A stretch of DNA of 64,000 nucleotides from Shimia sp040370365 (GCF_040370365.1 NZ_BAABWQ010000002.1:930001-994000), one strand, 5' to 3'. Shown: positions 36,733 to 46,060, counted from the first letter of the stretch. Notes: generated from the sequence alone by a model not told the origin. Program-made: numbers and translations.

Positions 36733-37290
36733 ATGTCAGAGGATCAATTTCCGGGTTGGCACGGCACAACCATCATTGGTGTGAAAAAAAATGGCGAAGT
36801 GGTGATTGCCGGTGACGGTCAGGTCTCCCTTGGCCAAACCGTGATCAAAGGCACCGCACGCAAGGTGCGCCGCCTGTCTCCGGGTGGTTTTGATATTGTG
36901 GCAGGATTTGCCGGATCCACCGCAGATGCGTTTACATTGCTGGAGCGGCTCGAAGCAAAACTTGAGGCAACACCAGGGCAACTGGCCCGGGCCTCCGTTG
37001 AGTTGGCCAAAGACTGGCGCACCGACAAATACTTGCAAAAACTCGAAGCGATGTTGATCGTGTCTGACGGCGCAGACATTTTTGTAATCACTGGGGCAGG
37101 GGATGTGCTGGAACCCGAACATGACGTCACAGCCATTGGGTCTGGAGGCAACTATGCGCTGGCGGCTGGCCGCGCGTTAATGGACACTGATCTTTCCGCC
37201 GAAGACGTGGCACGCAAAGCCATGGCCATTGCCGGAGACATCTGCGTCTACACCAACGGCAACCTCACAGTCGAACAGATCAGCAAATGA
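36733..37290 (+). CDS. hslV: ATP-dependent protease subunit HslV
   Basis: HslV is the proteasome-like peptidase of the HslUV complex and degrades misfolded and regulatory proteins. The 185-residue protein begins with a short propeptide (SEDQFPGWHG) before the catalytic Thr in TTIIGVKKNG; the mature N-terminus would be exposed by cleavage after this glycine. Such a leader is usual in Rhodobacterales but differs from the MT-TI start of E. coli HslV. The GDGQVSLGQTVIKGTARKVRRL region is diagnostic (key part GDGQVSLGQT). The partner hslU is two genes downstream. The stop overlaps the next start by four bases. Confidence 0.96.
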   Translation: MSEDQFPGWHGTTIIGVKKNGEVVIAGDGQVSLGQTVIKGTARKVRRLSPGGFDIVAGFAGSTADAFTLLERLEAKLEATPGQLARASVELAKDWRTDKYLQKLEAMLIVSDGADIFVITGAGDVLEPEHDVTAIGSGGNYALAAGRALMDTDLSAEDVARKAMAIAGDICVYTNGNLTVEQISK

Positions 37291-38321
37291 GCGATATGAC
37301 CTACACCCGCATGGGCAACTCTGGCCTCGTGGTGTCTCGCCTTGCGCTTGGTACCATGACCTTTACCCATGGATCCGATTGGATTCCCGGCGTCGCCAAA
37401 GTCGGCCTTGAAGACGCCCAGCGCATGGTTGATGTTGCATTGGATGGTGGCATCAACTTCTTTGACGCGGCCGACGGCTATTCCAATGGCGAGGCTGAGG
37501 ATATCCTTGGCAAGACGCTCAAAGGCAAACGCAATGATGCAGTGATCTGCACCAAATTGGGCTTTAGACAAAGTGAGCGGATCACCGATGCGGGTCTGTC
37601 TCGCGGACATATTCTGTCCTCGGTTGATGGCTGTCTTAAGCGGCTGGACACCGATTGGATCGACCTCTTGGTGCTGCACAAAACAGATTTCACCACTCCG
37701 ATGGAAGAAACCCTGTCCACTCTGCAAACAGTGATCGACGCCGGGAAAGTACGCCATATTGGTATCTCCAACTGGCCCGCTTGGAAGGTCTCTCAAGCCG
37801 TCCAGTTCCAACGCGACAACAACATGAGCCAATTTGTGGCCGGCCAGTATCTTTACAACGCTGTTGGGCGTGACATCGAAATGGACATTTTGCGCATGGG
37901 CCGGGAGCTGGGCATTGGCCTCATGGCATGGTCCCCATTGGCGGGCGGGCTTTTGACCGGCAAATATGACCTCAACAAATTAGAAGACAGCGAAGGTCGC
38001 TTGGCCGAAGGCGACTTCTTGCAGGTCTCCAAAGAGCAAGCGCAAGCCGTCATTGCTGCGCTGAATGCAGCTGCAGAAGCGCACAAAGCCGCTCCAGCGC
38101 AAATTGCGCAAGCGTGGATTTTGAACAAACGTCGCGACCACACGGTGATCATAGGCGCCTCTAAACTGGCTCAGCTTGAAACCGGCATCACCGCCGCCAA
38201 TATCGAGCTGACAGGTGATGAAATGTCAGCGTTGGATGCTGCCGCCGCGCCTTCTCGGCGCTATCCAGAGTGGTTTGACGACATGATGAAAGACGATGTG
38301 TTCGCCAACGTGCTCGCATAA
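37287..38321 (+). CDS. Aldo/keto reductase
   Basis: The 344-residue NADPH-dependent oxidoreductase has the aldo/keto reductase TIM-barrel fold. The catalytic tetrad is visible: Asp and Tyr in FFDAADGYSNGEAE, Lys in ICTKLGF, and His in LLVLHKTDF. The C-terminal cofactor region with IIGASKLAQLE is also present. The substrate is not evident. It overlaps hslV by four bases and is separated by only 17 bases from the DUF2157 gene, so it lies inside the hslVU operon. That may place it under heat-shock control. Confidence 0.94.
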   Translation: MSDMTYTRMGNSGLVVSRLALGTMTFTHGSDWIPGVAKVGLEDAQRMVDVALDGGINFFDAADGYSNGEAEDILGKTLKGKRNDAVICTKLGFRQSERITDAGLSRGHILSSVDGCLKRLDTDWIDLLVLHKTDFTTPMEETLSTLQTVIDAGKVRHIGISNWPAWKVSQAVQFQRDNNMSQFVAGQYLYNAVGRDIEMDILRMGRELGIGLMAWSPLAGGLLTGKYDLNKLEDSEGRLAEGDFLQVSKEQAQAVIAALNAAAEAHKAAPAQIAQAWILNKRRDHTVIIGASKLAQLETGITAANIELTGDEMSALDAAAAPSRRYPEWFDDMMKDDVFANVLA

Positions 38322-38338
38322 CGAAAGATAACTTAGAT

Positions 38339-39403
38339 ATGATTTCCAAAGATGATCTTCGTGCAGCCGTTGGTTCTGGCCTACTGAACGAACAACAGGC
38401 CGCATCGCTTGCGGCCTTGGCCGACAGCCGCCGCGGCGCACGTGAAGATCTCGCCATCGGAGATGAACCGTTTGAGCTTTTCAAAGGCTTCAACGAGATT
38501 TTCATCGTCATTGGCCTTTTGATCCTGGCCAGCGGTTGGGCAGCGATCAATGGCATCGCTTTGGCCACCGAAATCGTGAACTACAAGGCCAAGCTTGTAA
38601 GCATGACCTCCCTTTCAGCTGTCGTGCTTTGGCTCCTGTCAGAATACTTTATCCGCCGCCGGCGCATGGTGGCCCCCGCCATCGCGTTGTCCTGCCTCTG
38701 GGCCATCAACGCAGGCTCCGGTATAACAGCCTATTTCGCGCAGCCCTTTATGGTGGCCCAAGAAGACTTCTCAAGTTTGCCCCTGCCGCTTGCACTTACC
38801 ACCTTGGCGATGCTGATCTTTTGGCTTCGGTTCCGTGTGCCTTTCGCCATGGCCCTTATTGCGGTGGGCGTGTTTGGAATCGCATTGATGATGGGTGCAA
38901 ATCAAGCAGGCACCCCAACCAGCGCCGAAGATCTGTTCCTGCTGTCAGCAGGCGGCCCTTTCGCTTTCATCACATTGGGCGTGGGCATCGCTGTGTTTGC
39001 TGTCGCTATGTATTTTGACATGTCTGATCCGCACCGCGTCACCCGCCGCAGCGCACAGGGCTTTTGGCTTCATGTGGTCGCTGCACCCGCCCTCATAAAT
39101 ACCGTCGCACTGACGCTTCTGGATGCGGGCAGTAACAACGCTCACCTTTTGCTGATCGCCTTCCTTCTCGGTTTTGCCGTGATCGCCATCATCATTGACC
39201 GCCGTTCCTTCCTGATTGCTGCCATCGGCTACACAGTGGCCCTTGCCGGCACAGTGTTTGAGGGTGAGGGCGCTGCCATGACCGTCTTTATCCTCGGTAT
39301 TTTTCTTGTGGTGCTCGGCGCCTTTTGGTCGCGCATCCGCGCAGCCCTTCTTGCGCCGCTATCCGGCATCCTGCCGCTGCACCGCCTACCGCCTTCTCAC
39401 TGA
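38339..39403 (+). CDS. DUF2157-type polytopic membrane protein
   Basis: The 354-residue protein has a soluble N-terminal segment of about 55 residues (ISKDDLRAAVGSGLLNEQQAASLAAL), resembling the start of DUF2157 proteins, followed by about nine hydrophobic segments. No enzymatic motif is visible. It lies 17 bases after the aldo/keto reductase gene and 11 bases before hslU, so it is cotranscribed with the HslUV protease genes. The function of this family is not known. Confidence 0.72.
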   Translation: MISKDDLRAAVGSGLLNEQQAASLAALADSRRGAREDLAIGDEPFELFKGFNEIFIVIGLLILASGWAAINGIALATEIVNYKAKLVSMTSLSAVVLWLLSEYFIRRRRMVAPAIALSCLWAINAGSGITAYFAQPFMVAQEDFSSLPLPLALTTLAMLIFWLRFRVPFAMALIAVGVFGIALMMGANQAGTPTSAEDLFLLSAGGPFAFITLGVGIAVFAVAMYFDMSDPHRVTRRSAQGFWLHVVAAPALINTVALTLLDAGSNNAHLLLIAFLLGFAVIAIIIDRRSFLIAAIGYTVALAGTVFEGEGAAMTVFILGIFLVVLGAFWSRIRAALLAPLSGILPLHRLPPSH

Positions 39404-39414
39404 TTGGACACACT

Positions 39415-40725
39415 ATGACTGATCTCACACCTCGCGAAATCGTATCCGAACTTGACCGCTTCATCATCGGACAGAACGACGCCAAACGCGCCGTTGCTGT
39501 GGCTTTGCGCAACCGCTGGCGCCGTAAACAACTGGCTGACGATATTCGCGATGAAGTTTACCCAAAAAATATCCTGATGATCGGCCCCACCGGTGTTGGA
39601 AAAACGGAAATCTCGCGTCGTTTGGCCAAACTTGCCCGCGCACCGTTCATCAAGGTTGAAGCGACCAAATTCACCGAGGTCGGCTACGTTGGCCGCGATG
39701 TTGAGCAGATCATCCGCGATTTGGTGGATGCCGCAATCCTGCAAACTCGCGAACACATGCGGGAAGATGTAAAGGTAAAGGCCTATGCCGCCGCAGAAGA
39801 ACGGGTGATTGAAGCCATTGCAGGCACAGACGCCCGCGAAGCCACCCGAGAGATGTTTCGCAAGAAACTCAAAGATGGGCTTCTGGATGACACCATCATC
39901 GAGCTTGAGCTTGCAGACACCTCCAATCCATTGGGTGGCATATTCGATATACCCGGACAGCCGGGCGGCCAAATGGGCATGATGAACATTGGCGATCTGT
40001 TTGGCAAAGCCATGGGCGGCCGCACAACCAAGAAGCGCCTGACCGTTGCCGAAAGCTACGAAGTGCTGATTTCTGACGAAGCAGACAAGCTGCTGGACGA
40101 CGAAACCGTCAATGCCGCCGCGTTACAAGCGGTGGAGCAAAACGGCATCGTGTTCCTCGACGAAATCGACAAGGTCTGCGCCCGCCAAGAGGCACGCGGC
40201 GGCGACGTCTCCCGCGAGGGTGTACAGCGTGACTTGTTGCCTTTGATTGAGGGCACCACCGTGTCCACCAAACATGGTCCGGTGAAAACCGACCACATTC
40301 TGTTTATCGCATCCGGCGCCTTCCACATCGCTAAGCCGTCCGATCTGCTTCCAGAGCTTCAGGGCCGCTTGCCGATCCGGGTTGAATTGCGCGCGCTTAC
40401 CGAGGAAGACTTTGTCCGCATCCTCACTGAAACTGACAACGCCTTGACCCGCCAATACACCGCGTTGATGGGCACCGAAGAAGTCACCGTGACCTTTACC
40501 GACGACGGTATCGCCGCGCTCGCTAAGATCGCGGCCGACGTCAATCAATCGGTCGAAAACATCGGGGCTCGGCGTCTGTACACTGTGATGGAGCGGGTTT
40601 TCGAAGAGCTCGGGTTTTCCGCACCTGATCGATCAGGCGAGGAAATCACGGTCAACTCTGCCTTTGTGGAGACGAATTTGGGCGCACTGGCCAAATCCAC
40701 AGACGTCAGCCGCTACGTGCTCTGA
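39415..40725 (+). CDS. hslU: ATP-dependent protease ATPase subunit HslU
   Basis: HslU is the hexameric AAA+ unfoldase that feeds substrates to HslV. The 436-residue protein has Walker A GPTGVGKT (residues 57-64), the pore-loop region KFTEVGYVGRDVE, the inserted I domain, Walker B IVFLDEIDKVC and a C-terminal tail ending DVSRYVL, which docks into HslV. The ATG at 39415 is chosen; longer frames would overlap the DUF2157 gene. A strong terminator follows after 36 bases. Confidence 0.98.
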   Translation: MTDLTPREIVSELDRFIIGQNDAKRAVAVALRNRWRRKQLADDIRDEVYPKNILMIGPTGVGKTEISRRLAKLARAPFIKVEATKFTEVGYVGRDVEQIIRDLVDAAILQTREHMREDVKVKAYAAAEERVIEAIAGTDAREATREMFRKKLKDGLLDDTIIELELADTSNPLGGIFDIPGQPGGQMGMMNIGDLFGKAMGGRTTKKRLTVAESYEVLISDEADKLLDDETVNAAALQAVEQNGIVFLDEIDKVCARQEARGGDVSREGVQRDLLPLIEGTTVSTKHGPVKTDHILFIASGAFHIAKPSDLLPELQGRLPIRVELRALTEEDFVRILTETDNALTRQYTALMGTEEVTVTFTDDGIAALAKIAADVNQSVENIGARRLYTVMERVFEELGFSAPDRSGEEITVNSAFVETNLGALAKSTDVSRYVL

Positions 40726-40761
40726 TTTCCCCCTAGCAGGTCCTTGAAATCACAGCCATAG

Positions 40762-40790
40762 TCCCGGCAAGTTGTCTTGCCGGGATTTTT
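40762..40790 (+). terminator. Intrinsic terminator after hslU, overlapping the next gene's ribosome site
   Basis: A perfect 10-bp stem (TCCCGGCAAG 40762-40771 with CTTGCCGGGA 40776-40785), TTGT loop and five T residues form a canonical terminator. The GGGA in its right arm is also the only ribosome-binding sequence for the GTG start at 40792. Confidence 0.92.
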
Positions 40791-40791
40791 C

Positions 40792-41892
40792 GTGCGCCTT
40801 TTCTTCATAACACTCACAGCCCTTTGTGTCTCTGCTTGCGCCGATCGCATCACTGCCCCCGTGCAGCCAGAAGCGCTGACATCAGAGAACACACGCCAGA
40901 TTTATGTCGCCACCAACAGACAGCGCAATGAGGCGGGTCACCTACACGCAACACGCGGCGCAGGCATGACCTTTTTGGACACCACAGTGTCGATCCCGCC
41001 ATCCCATATTCCCGGTCAGCCGCCAAGTTTCAGCGCGCGGCCCGATTCCGAAAAACACTTCGTCATTGCCCAAGAGCGCGCGATTCCGACCCTCCAGGAG
41101 TTCTCGCACCAGATTTCAAAAGACCTTGCAACCCAACCCCCTGAAGACCGAGAAGTCATTCTGTTTGTGCATGGGTTTTATAACACCTATCAGGACAGCC
41201 TGTTTCGTCTGGCCCAAATCAAAAGCGATTTTGATCTGCGCGGCGCCGTGGTGAATTTCGCTTGGCCCAGCGCAGGCAGCCCAATTGGATACGCCTATGA
41301 TCGCGAAAGCGTTTTGTATTCGCGCGACGATCTGGAAGCCACGCTCCGTGCCCTTGGCACATCTCAAAACCGTCGGCTCTTGCTTGTGGGGCACTCACTG
41401 GGATCACTTCTTATCACCGAAACCCTGCGCCAAATCGAATTGAAAACTCCGGGCTGGGTGGCGCGCAATCTCGATGGGTTGGTGCTGATTTCTCCAGATA
41501 TGCCGGTGGAGTTGTTTGTACGCAATCTCACACCACTCAAAACCTTACCTAGGCCCACTGTGATCATGACATCTACCCAAGACACTGCACTGCGCTTGTC
41601 CAGCCGCATCAACCGTTCAAACCAACGGCTGGGACAGCTGTCAAACCCAGATGCGTTGGCAGACTTACCAGTCATTGTTGTGGATGTGTCCAAGTTCTCC
41701 AGCGACAGCAGCAACAACCACATGACCTTCGCCGAAAGCCCCTCGCTGATCTCGCTGTTGAGCGACGCGCAAGGTGTTGACGCTCTGCTAGCGCCAGACG
41801 ATCCAAACTTTCTGATGCGCAGCGCCGAACGAGTACGCGTGACCAACGAAGCTATTGCCATTCAGGTGGCGGCACCGGCTGACGGATCATGA
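40792..41892 (+). CDS. Alpha/beta hydrolase (DUF900-type) lipoprotein
   Basis: The 366-residue hydrolase carries a nucleophile elbow GHSLGSLLI and the LFVHGFYNTYQDSLFRLAQI region (key part FVHGFYNT) typical of DUF900 alpha/beta hydrolases. The chosen GTG start gives a lipoprotein signal peptide, MRLFFITLTALCVSAC, with the lipobox Cys at about residue 16. It is therefore probably anchored in the envelope. An in-frame TTG at 40777 lies inside the hslU terminator stem and is rejected. The ribosome site GGGA is in the right arm of that hairpin, six bases before the start. The stop overlaps the following MFS gene by four bases. Confidence 0.8.
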   Translation: MRLFFITLTALCVSACADRITAPVQPEALTSENTRQIYVATNRQRNEAGHLHATRGAGMTFLDTTVSIPPSHIPGQPPSFSARPDSEKHFVIAQERAIPTLQEFSHQISKDLATQPPEDREVILFVHGFYNTYQDSLFRLAQIKSDFDLRGAVVNFAWPSAGSPIGYAYDRESVLYSRDDLEATLRALGTSQNRRLLLVGHSLGSLLITETLRQIELKTPGWVARNLDGLVLISPDMPVELFVRNLTPLKTLPRPTVIMTSTQDTALRLSSRINRSNQRLGQLSNPDALADLPVIVVDVSKFSSDSSNNHMTFAESPSLISLLSDAQGVDALLAPDDPNFLMRSAERVRVTNEAIAIQVAAPADGS

Positions 41893-43124
41893 CGTCCACT
41901 GTCACCTTCGTGCGCGAAAATTTCCGGTTTTTGCTACCCGGAATTCTTCTCTCGTTTCTATCAAGCTTTGGGCAAACGTTTTTCATAGCTCTGTTTGCCG
42001 GTGAAATCCGTACTGAGTTTGGCCTGTCGCATGGCGATTGGAGTGGCATCTATCTGATCGGAACCACCGCCTCAGCTGTCATAATGGTCTGGGCTGGCGT
42101 GCTAACCGATCACTTTCGCGTCCGTATTTTGGGTGCAGTCATTTTGGTCGGCCTCGCGACGGCCTGTTTTGCCATGGCCAATTTGTCTGCCGTATGGATG
42201 TTGCCATTTGTTATTCTGGCCTTACGCTTCACCGGGCAAGGCATGCTCAGCCACATCGCGGCTGTGGCAATGGCGCGCTGGTTTGTCGCCACACGTGGCC
42301 GTGCATTGGCCATTTCTGCCCTTGGATTTGCGATCGGTCAGGCCTTGCTACCCTTGGGTGTTGTCGCCGTAAAAGACATAGTGGACTGGCACCGCTTATG
42401 GGTTGGGGGAGCCGTGGTGTCCTTGCTTGGTATTCCCATCCTGTGGGCGCTTCTTGCACAAGAACGCACACCACGCGCCGCAGCCAAAGCCAACGAGTCC
42501 TTTGGCATGAACAACCGTCATTGGCACCGCAAAGACGCGTTGGGCAATGGGCTGTTCTGGTTCATCATGCCAGCATTGCTTGGACCACCCGCGTTCAATA
42601 CGGCATTTTTCTTTCATCAGGTCCATTTTGCCGAAATCAAAGGCTGGACACACTTCGATCTTGTCGCGCTTTATCCAATGTTCACAGTGGTCAGCACCGC
42701 TGCGATGCTGATTTCGGGCTGGTTACTCGATCGTTTGGGAACCGCGCGCTTATTGCCCTACTATCAACTCCCAATGGTCGTCAGTTTCCTTGCATTTGCC
42801 GGTATCCAAAGCCTTTGGGGAGGGGCAATTGGATTGATTGCAATGGCCTTGGCGTCGGGTGCAAATGCGACGCTGATCACGGCGTTCTGGGCAGAATTCT
42901 ATGGCACAAAAAACATTGGTGGAATCAAAGCACTTGCGGCGGCTGTCATGGTGTTTGGTTCGGCTGTTGGCCCCGCCATCATTGGTTACTTGATTGATTT
43001 TGGAGTTGGCATTGAGCTGCAATTTGTCGGAATTGCGCTCTACTTTTTGGGGGCATGTGGTCTGGTTTGGGTGGCCATGGCGCGCTATGCCCCAACATTG
43101 CCAAAACGTGCACCGAAAACCTAA
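41889..43124 (+). CDS. MFS transporter
   Basis: The 411-residue protein is a major facilitator superfamily transporter with about 12 hydrophobic segments. GVLTDHFRVRILG matches the family's loop 2-3 signature. Substrate cannot be inferred. It is translationally coupled to the hydrolase lipoprotein gene (ATGA), so the two may act on one compound. Its 3' end overlaps the convergent smr gene by four bases (CTAA). Confidence 0.9.
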   Translation: MTSTVTFVRENFRFLLPGILLSFLSSFGQTFFIALFAGEIRTEFGLSHGDWSGIYLIGTTASAVIMVWAGVLTDHFRVRILGAVILVGLATACFAMANLSAVWMLPFVILALRFTGQGMLSHIAAVAMARWFVATRGRALAISALGFAIGQALLPLGVVAVKDIVDWHRLWVGGAVVSLLGIPILWALLAQERTPRAAAKANESFGMNNRHWHRKDALGNGLFWFIMPALLGPPAFNTAFFFHQVHFAEIKGWTHFDLVALYPMFTVVSTAAMLISGWLLDRLGTARLLPYYQLPMVVSFLAFAGIQSLWGGAIGLIAMALASGANATLITAFWAEFYGTKNIGGIKALAAAVMVFGSAVGPAIIGYLIDFGVGIELQFVGIALYFLGACGLVWVAMARYAPTLPKRAPKT

Positions 43125-43711
43125 CGTCTTAAATAGACGTAGTACGCTCCAGTACCGCCATGTTTGATATGCGCCTCAGCCACCTGAAGAACGCAGCTCT
43201 TCATCGGCGACAGGGCAAGCCATTGCGGGACCTGGTGTTTCAAAACCCCACGCCGCGTTGGAATTGGGCCATCATCATGCCGGTCTTTGCCTTTGCCGGT
43301 GATCACAAGCACCAACCGTCTACCTTCTGAGTGTGACCGCAGGACAAACCCCGTCAACGCCCCATGCGCCTGATCAGCCGTCATCCCATGAAGGTCAATC
43401 TTGCCTTCCGGCACGAGCTTGCCGCGCTTCATGCGACCAAAAACTTTCTTGTCCATTTGCACCGGCTGACGCGCAACACGGTCAGACACGCTGCCCATCA
43501 AATCATGACCGGGCGGGCGACTTTTCGCCAGCGCACCGACCTCAAAAGCTGGCAAAGCTTCGCGGGCAGGGTGTGCACGTGGTGTCTTGACGGGTTTGGT
43601 GATGGTTTTCGCAAAATCTGTCGGCTTCGCTTTGGGATGCAAACGTTCAGCGGTATCCGCCACCTGTCGCCAAAGCGACACGTCTTCCTCACTCAATTTC
43701 CGACGTTTCAC
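43121..43711 (-). CDS. Smr/MutS2-type nuclease domain protein
   Basis: This 196-residue protein has a basic, unstructured N-terminal half and a C-terminal Smr domain (about residues 100-190). The family motif IDLHGMTADQAHGAL and the later VITGKGKDRHDDGPIPTRRGVLK are clear. Smr domains nick or cleave DNA or RNA. Stand-alone small Smr proteins are common in alphaproteobacteria, and their substrate is not settled. The start overlaps the mltA stop by four bases, so it is the last gene of the Tim44-mltA-smr unit. Confidence 0.9.
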   Translation of the reverse strand: MKRRKLSEEDVSLWRQVADTAERLHPKAKPTDFAKTITKPVKTPRAHPAREALPAFEVGALAKSRPPGHDLMGSVSDRVARQPVQMDKKVFGRMKRGKLVPEGKIDLHGMTADQAHGALTGFVLRSHSEGRRLVLVITGKGKDRHDDGPIPTRRGVLKHQVPQWLALSPMKSCVLQVAEAHIKHGGTGAYYVYLRR

Positions 43712-44757
43712 AGAACAGACTCCGGCAACATTGCATAGGCCCGCTGTATCGGTAGCAACACCACCATGCGCCCCGGATCTTTAAGCGTGCCCGCCGCCCG
43801 CCCGGCAGCGTCACCTGTACCAAAGAAAATATCCGCCCGTTGTGCGCCCTTGATCGCAGATCCGGTATCCTGTGCGATCATCAACCGGCGCAAAGGGCCG
43901 GCTCCGTCTTTTTCCACCCAGACCGGCGCGCCAAGCGGTGTGAATTTTGGGTCCACTGCAACTGTACGCATGGCAGTGATCGACCGGTTCATCGCCCCAA
44001 GTGGACCTTTGTGTGAAGGTACCCGGCTCACTTCACGAAAGAACACAAAGCTATCGTTGTGTCGCAAAAGCTCTGCGCCATCCACAGGGTTACGATTCAC
44101 CCAGTTCTTGATGACCTGTGCGCTGACTTGATGTGGGCTATAGACGCCGCGCCTCACCAACTCTGCACCAATGGAGCTGTAGTTGTGCCCGTTGGAGCCG
44201 CCGTATCCAACGCGGATGTAAGATCCATCAGGCAGACGAATTCGCCCAGATCCTTGGATTTGTAGAAAAAAAAGCTCTACGGAATCGTCGACCCAAGCGA
44301 TTTCCAAACCGCGCCCATTCATCGCGCCGCTGGTTTGAAGCTGTCTCCGTGTGAGCCACTGACCTGCACGTGCTTCACGCGGCATGCGATACACCGGATA
44401 CCGATAACGCGCGCTTGGCGTCAATGCACCCTCAAGCTCTGGTTCAAAATAGCCCGTGAACAAAGCCTCTTTGTTGGGTTGTTCAATCAAAACCGGGCGA
44501 AACAGCAGCTCGAAGAATTTTCGCGCATCCTTGATGCCAGTCGCGGCAGCACACAATGTCTGCCAATCTGGTGCATCCAAATCGGCGCAAGTGTTCAAGA
44601 AGACCTGACGCGCCGCCTCATGGTCATCCACTTCCCAGCCGTCAAGATCTTCAAAAGATAGGATGTTCATGGTTGTTTCGGACAAGGCTGACCCTCCGAC
44701 CAAGCTACCGGCCACCAAATGAGCCGCGGCCAGCGCTGCCCGAAACGTCCGGTTCAT
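43708..44757 (-). CDS. mltA: Membrane-bound lytic murein transglycosylase A
   Basis: MltA cleaves peptidoglycan between MurNAc and GlcNAc with formation of 1,6-anhydroMurNAc. The 349-residue protein has a Sec-type signal peptide of about 26 residues (hydrophobic AALAAAHLVAGSLVGGSA). There is no lipobox cysteine at the expected position, unlike E. coli MltA. The MltA domain (YFEPELEGALTPSARYRYPVYR) and the C-terminal 3D domain with catalytic aspartates (IAQDTGSAIKGAQRADIFFG) are present. It overlaps the Tim44-family gene upstream and smr downstream. Confidence 0.93.
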   Translation of the reverse strand: MNRTFRAALAAAHLVAGSLVGGSALSETTMNILSFEDLDGWEVDDHEAARQVFLNTCADLDAPDWQTLCAAATGIKDARKFFELLFRPVLIEQPNKEALFTGYFEPELEGALTPSARYRYPVYRMPREARAGQWLTRRQLQTSGAMNGRGLEIAWVDDSVELFFLQIQGSGRIRLPDGSYIRVGYGGSNGHNYSSIGAELVRRGVYSPHQVSAQVIKNWVNRNPVDGAELLRHNDSFVFFREVSRVPSHKGPLGAMNRSITAMRTVAVDPKFTPLGAPVWVEKDGAGPLRRLMIAQDTGSAIKGAQRADIFFGTGDAAGRAAGTLKDPGRMVVLLPIQRAYAMLPESVL

Positions 44758-45413
44758 TCGCCCGTGGCAACCAACTGCCAGTTCGGATCATCCGATCCCA
44801 TCACGCGCGCAAAGGTCCAAATGTCCTTCTGCCGCTTGATCTGGCTTTCGCTGCCCTCAACGATATCGCCGCCGTTGTCGCGCACCACATGTGTCAACTC
44901 ACCAATGTAACGCACAGTGATTTCACCTTCTTTGGTGGCATCGTCAAACTGCGCATTTTGCAGCGTCAGTTCGCGCACACCGATGAATTCACTTTCCACT
45001 GTCAGGCCTTTGTCTGCACGCATTTCGACCACCTGGGCGAAGCTGTCGTACACTTCTTCACCCAAAAAGGGTTTGATCTCATCAAGGTCGCCTTTCTCAA
45101 AGGCCATCAGGATCATCTCATACGCACCACGCGCGCCCCCTAGGAAGTCGCTCACACCAAACGAGGGTTCTGCAGATTTCATCTTCGCCAGCGCTTGGGC
45201 TTGTGAACTGCCTTCTTCTGCATGGTCCAGAATATCTTGGTCTGGTCCGCCCTCGATCACTTCGAGCTCCGGACCTCTGCGACGTGACGGTGCTTCGGCA
45301 TCCTGTCGAGGGGCTTCAAACCCGTCTCGCGTGCCCAAAACATTGCGAAGGCGCAAAATCAAAAACACGGCAATACCGGCGAGAACCAGGAGTTGAATCA
45401 GGGAGGAGTTCAT
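44754..45413 (-). CDS. Tim44/TimA-family membrane-anchored protein
   Basis: The 219-residue protein has one N-terminal membrane segment (residues about 5-22), a charged linker and a C-terminal Tim44-like domain (about 80-215; FLGGARGAYEMILMAFEKGD is typical). Mitochondrial Tim44 tethers Hsp70 to the import channel. The bacterial TimA homologue has been proposed to have an inner-membrane adaptor role. It is divergent from fxsA and leads the mltA-smr unit. The ori-proximal Tim44-fxsA-secB neighbourhood is conserved in alphaproteobacteria. Confidence 0.88.
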   Translation of the reverse strand: MNSSLIQLLVLAGIAVFLILRLRNVLGTRDGFEAPRQDAEAPSRRRGPELEVIEGGPDQDILDHAEEGSSQAQALAKMKSAEPSFGVSDFLGGARGAYEMILMAFEKGDLDEIKPFLGEEVYDSFAQVVEMRADKGLTVESEFIGVRELTLQNAQFDDATKEGEITVRYIGELTHVVRDNGGDIVEGSESQIKRQKDIWTFARVMGSDDPNWQLVATGE

Positions 45414-45517
45414 TTGAACCTCTTATTGGGCATGGAAACAGCGTTCTATCGCACTTATGTAAGTCACAGGCGGGGTCAAGTCCACCTCACCAAAAGAAGC
45501 ATTGGAGTAAAGCTAAG

Positions 45518-46060
45518 ATGTGGCTGTTATTGGCCTTTGTTGCGGTCCCTATGATTGAAATCGCGCTCTTCATCAGCGTTGGTGGTGCCATTGGTCTCTG
45601 GCCGACCCTCGCAATTGTCTTGTTGACGGCAATTCTGGGCACACATCTTGTGCGCAGCCAAGGTCTGGCGGCGCTTGGAAACGTGCAACGATCCTTTAAC
45701 GAACTTGATGATCCGACTGAGCCTTTGGCGCATGGTGCCATGATCTTAATCGCAGGTGTTCTTTTGCTCACACCGGGCTTCTTCACCGATGCAGTGGGTT
45801 TCGCTTTGCTAACACCTGTTTTTCGGACGGCCATGTTCCACTACTTTCGCAAACGGGTACGCGTTCAAAGTTTCAGTATGGGCGGCACACAATCATCTGC
45901 CTTTCACACCGGCGGACATAGTTCTACGGCGCGCCGTGCCGACTCTGATGTGATTGACGGTGAGTTTTCAGAGGTCGATCCATCGCCAAAACCGGACAGC
46001 GAGCAAATCGATGCCGTTAAAAAACCCACACATACCTCGTCAGGGTGGACTAAGCATTGA
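45518..46060 (+). CDS. fxsA: FxsA family membrane protein
   Basis: The 180-residue protein is an FxsA homologue. E. coli FxsA is an inner-membrane protein whose overproduction relieves phage T7 exclusion by F plasmid. It has three or four hydrophobic segments in the first 110 residues (EIALFISVGGAIGLWPT, GAMILIAGVLLLTPGFFTDAVG) and a polar C-terminal tail that is longer than in E. coli. The ATG at 45518 is preferred; upstream in-frame codons overlap the divergent Tim44 gene. It lies 55 bases before secB and may be cotranscribed with it. Confidence 0.88.
   Translation: MWLLLAFVAVPMIEIALFISVGGAIGLWPTLAIVLLTAILGTHLVRSQGLAALGNVQRSFNELDDPTEPLAHGAMILIAGVLLLTPGFFTDAVGFALLTPVFRTAMFHYFRKRVRVQSFSMGGTQSSAFHTGGHSSTARRADSDVIDGEFSEVDPSPKPDSEQIDAVKKPTHTSSGWTKH

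Noticed and set aside
40777..40791. TTG start codon giving a five-residue longer hydrolase lipoprotein
   Set aside because: The TTG is inside the right arm of the hslU terminator and would spoil the lipoprotein signal peptide; GTG at 40792 fits better.
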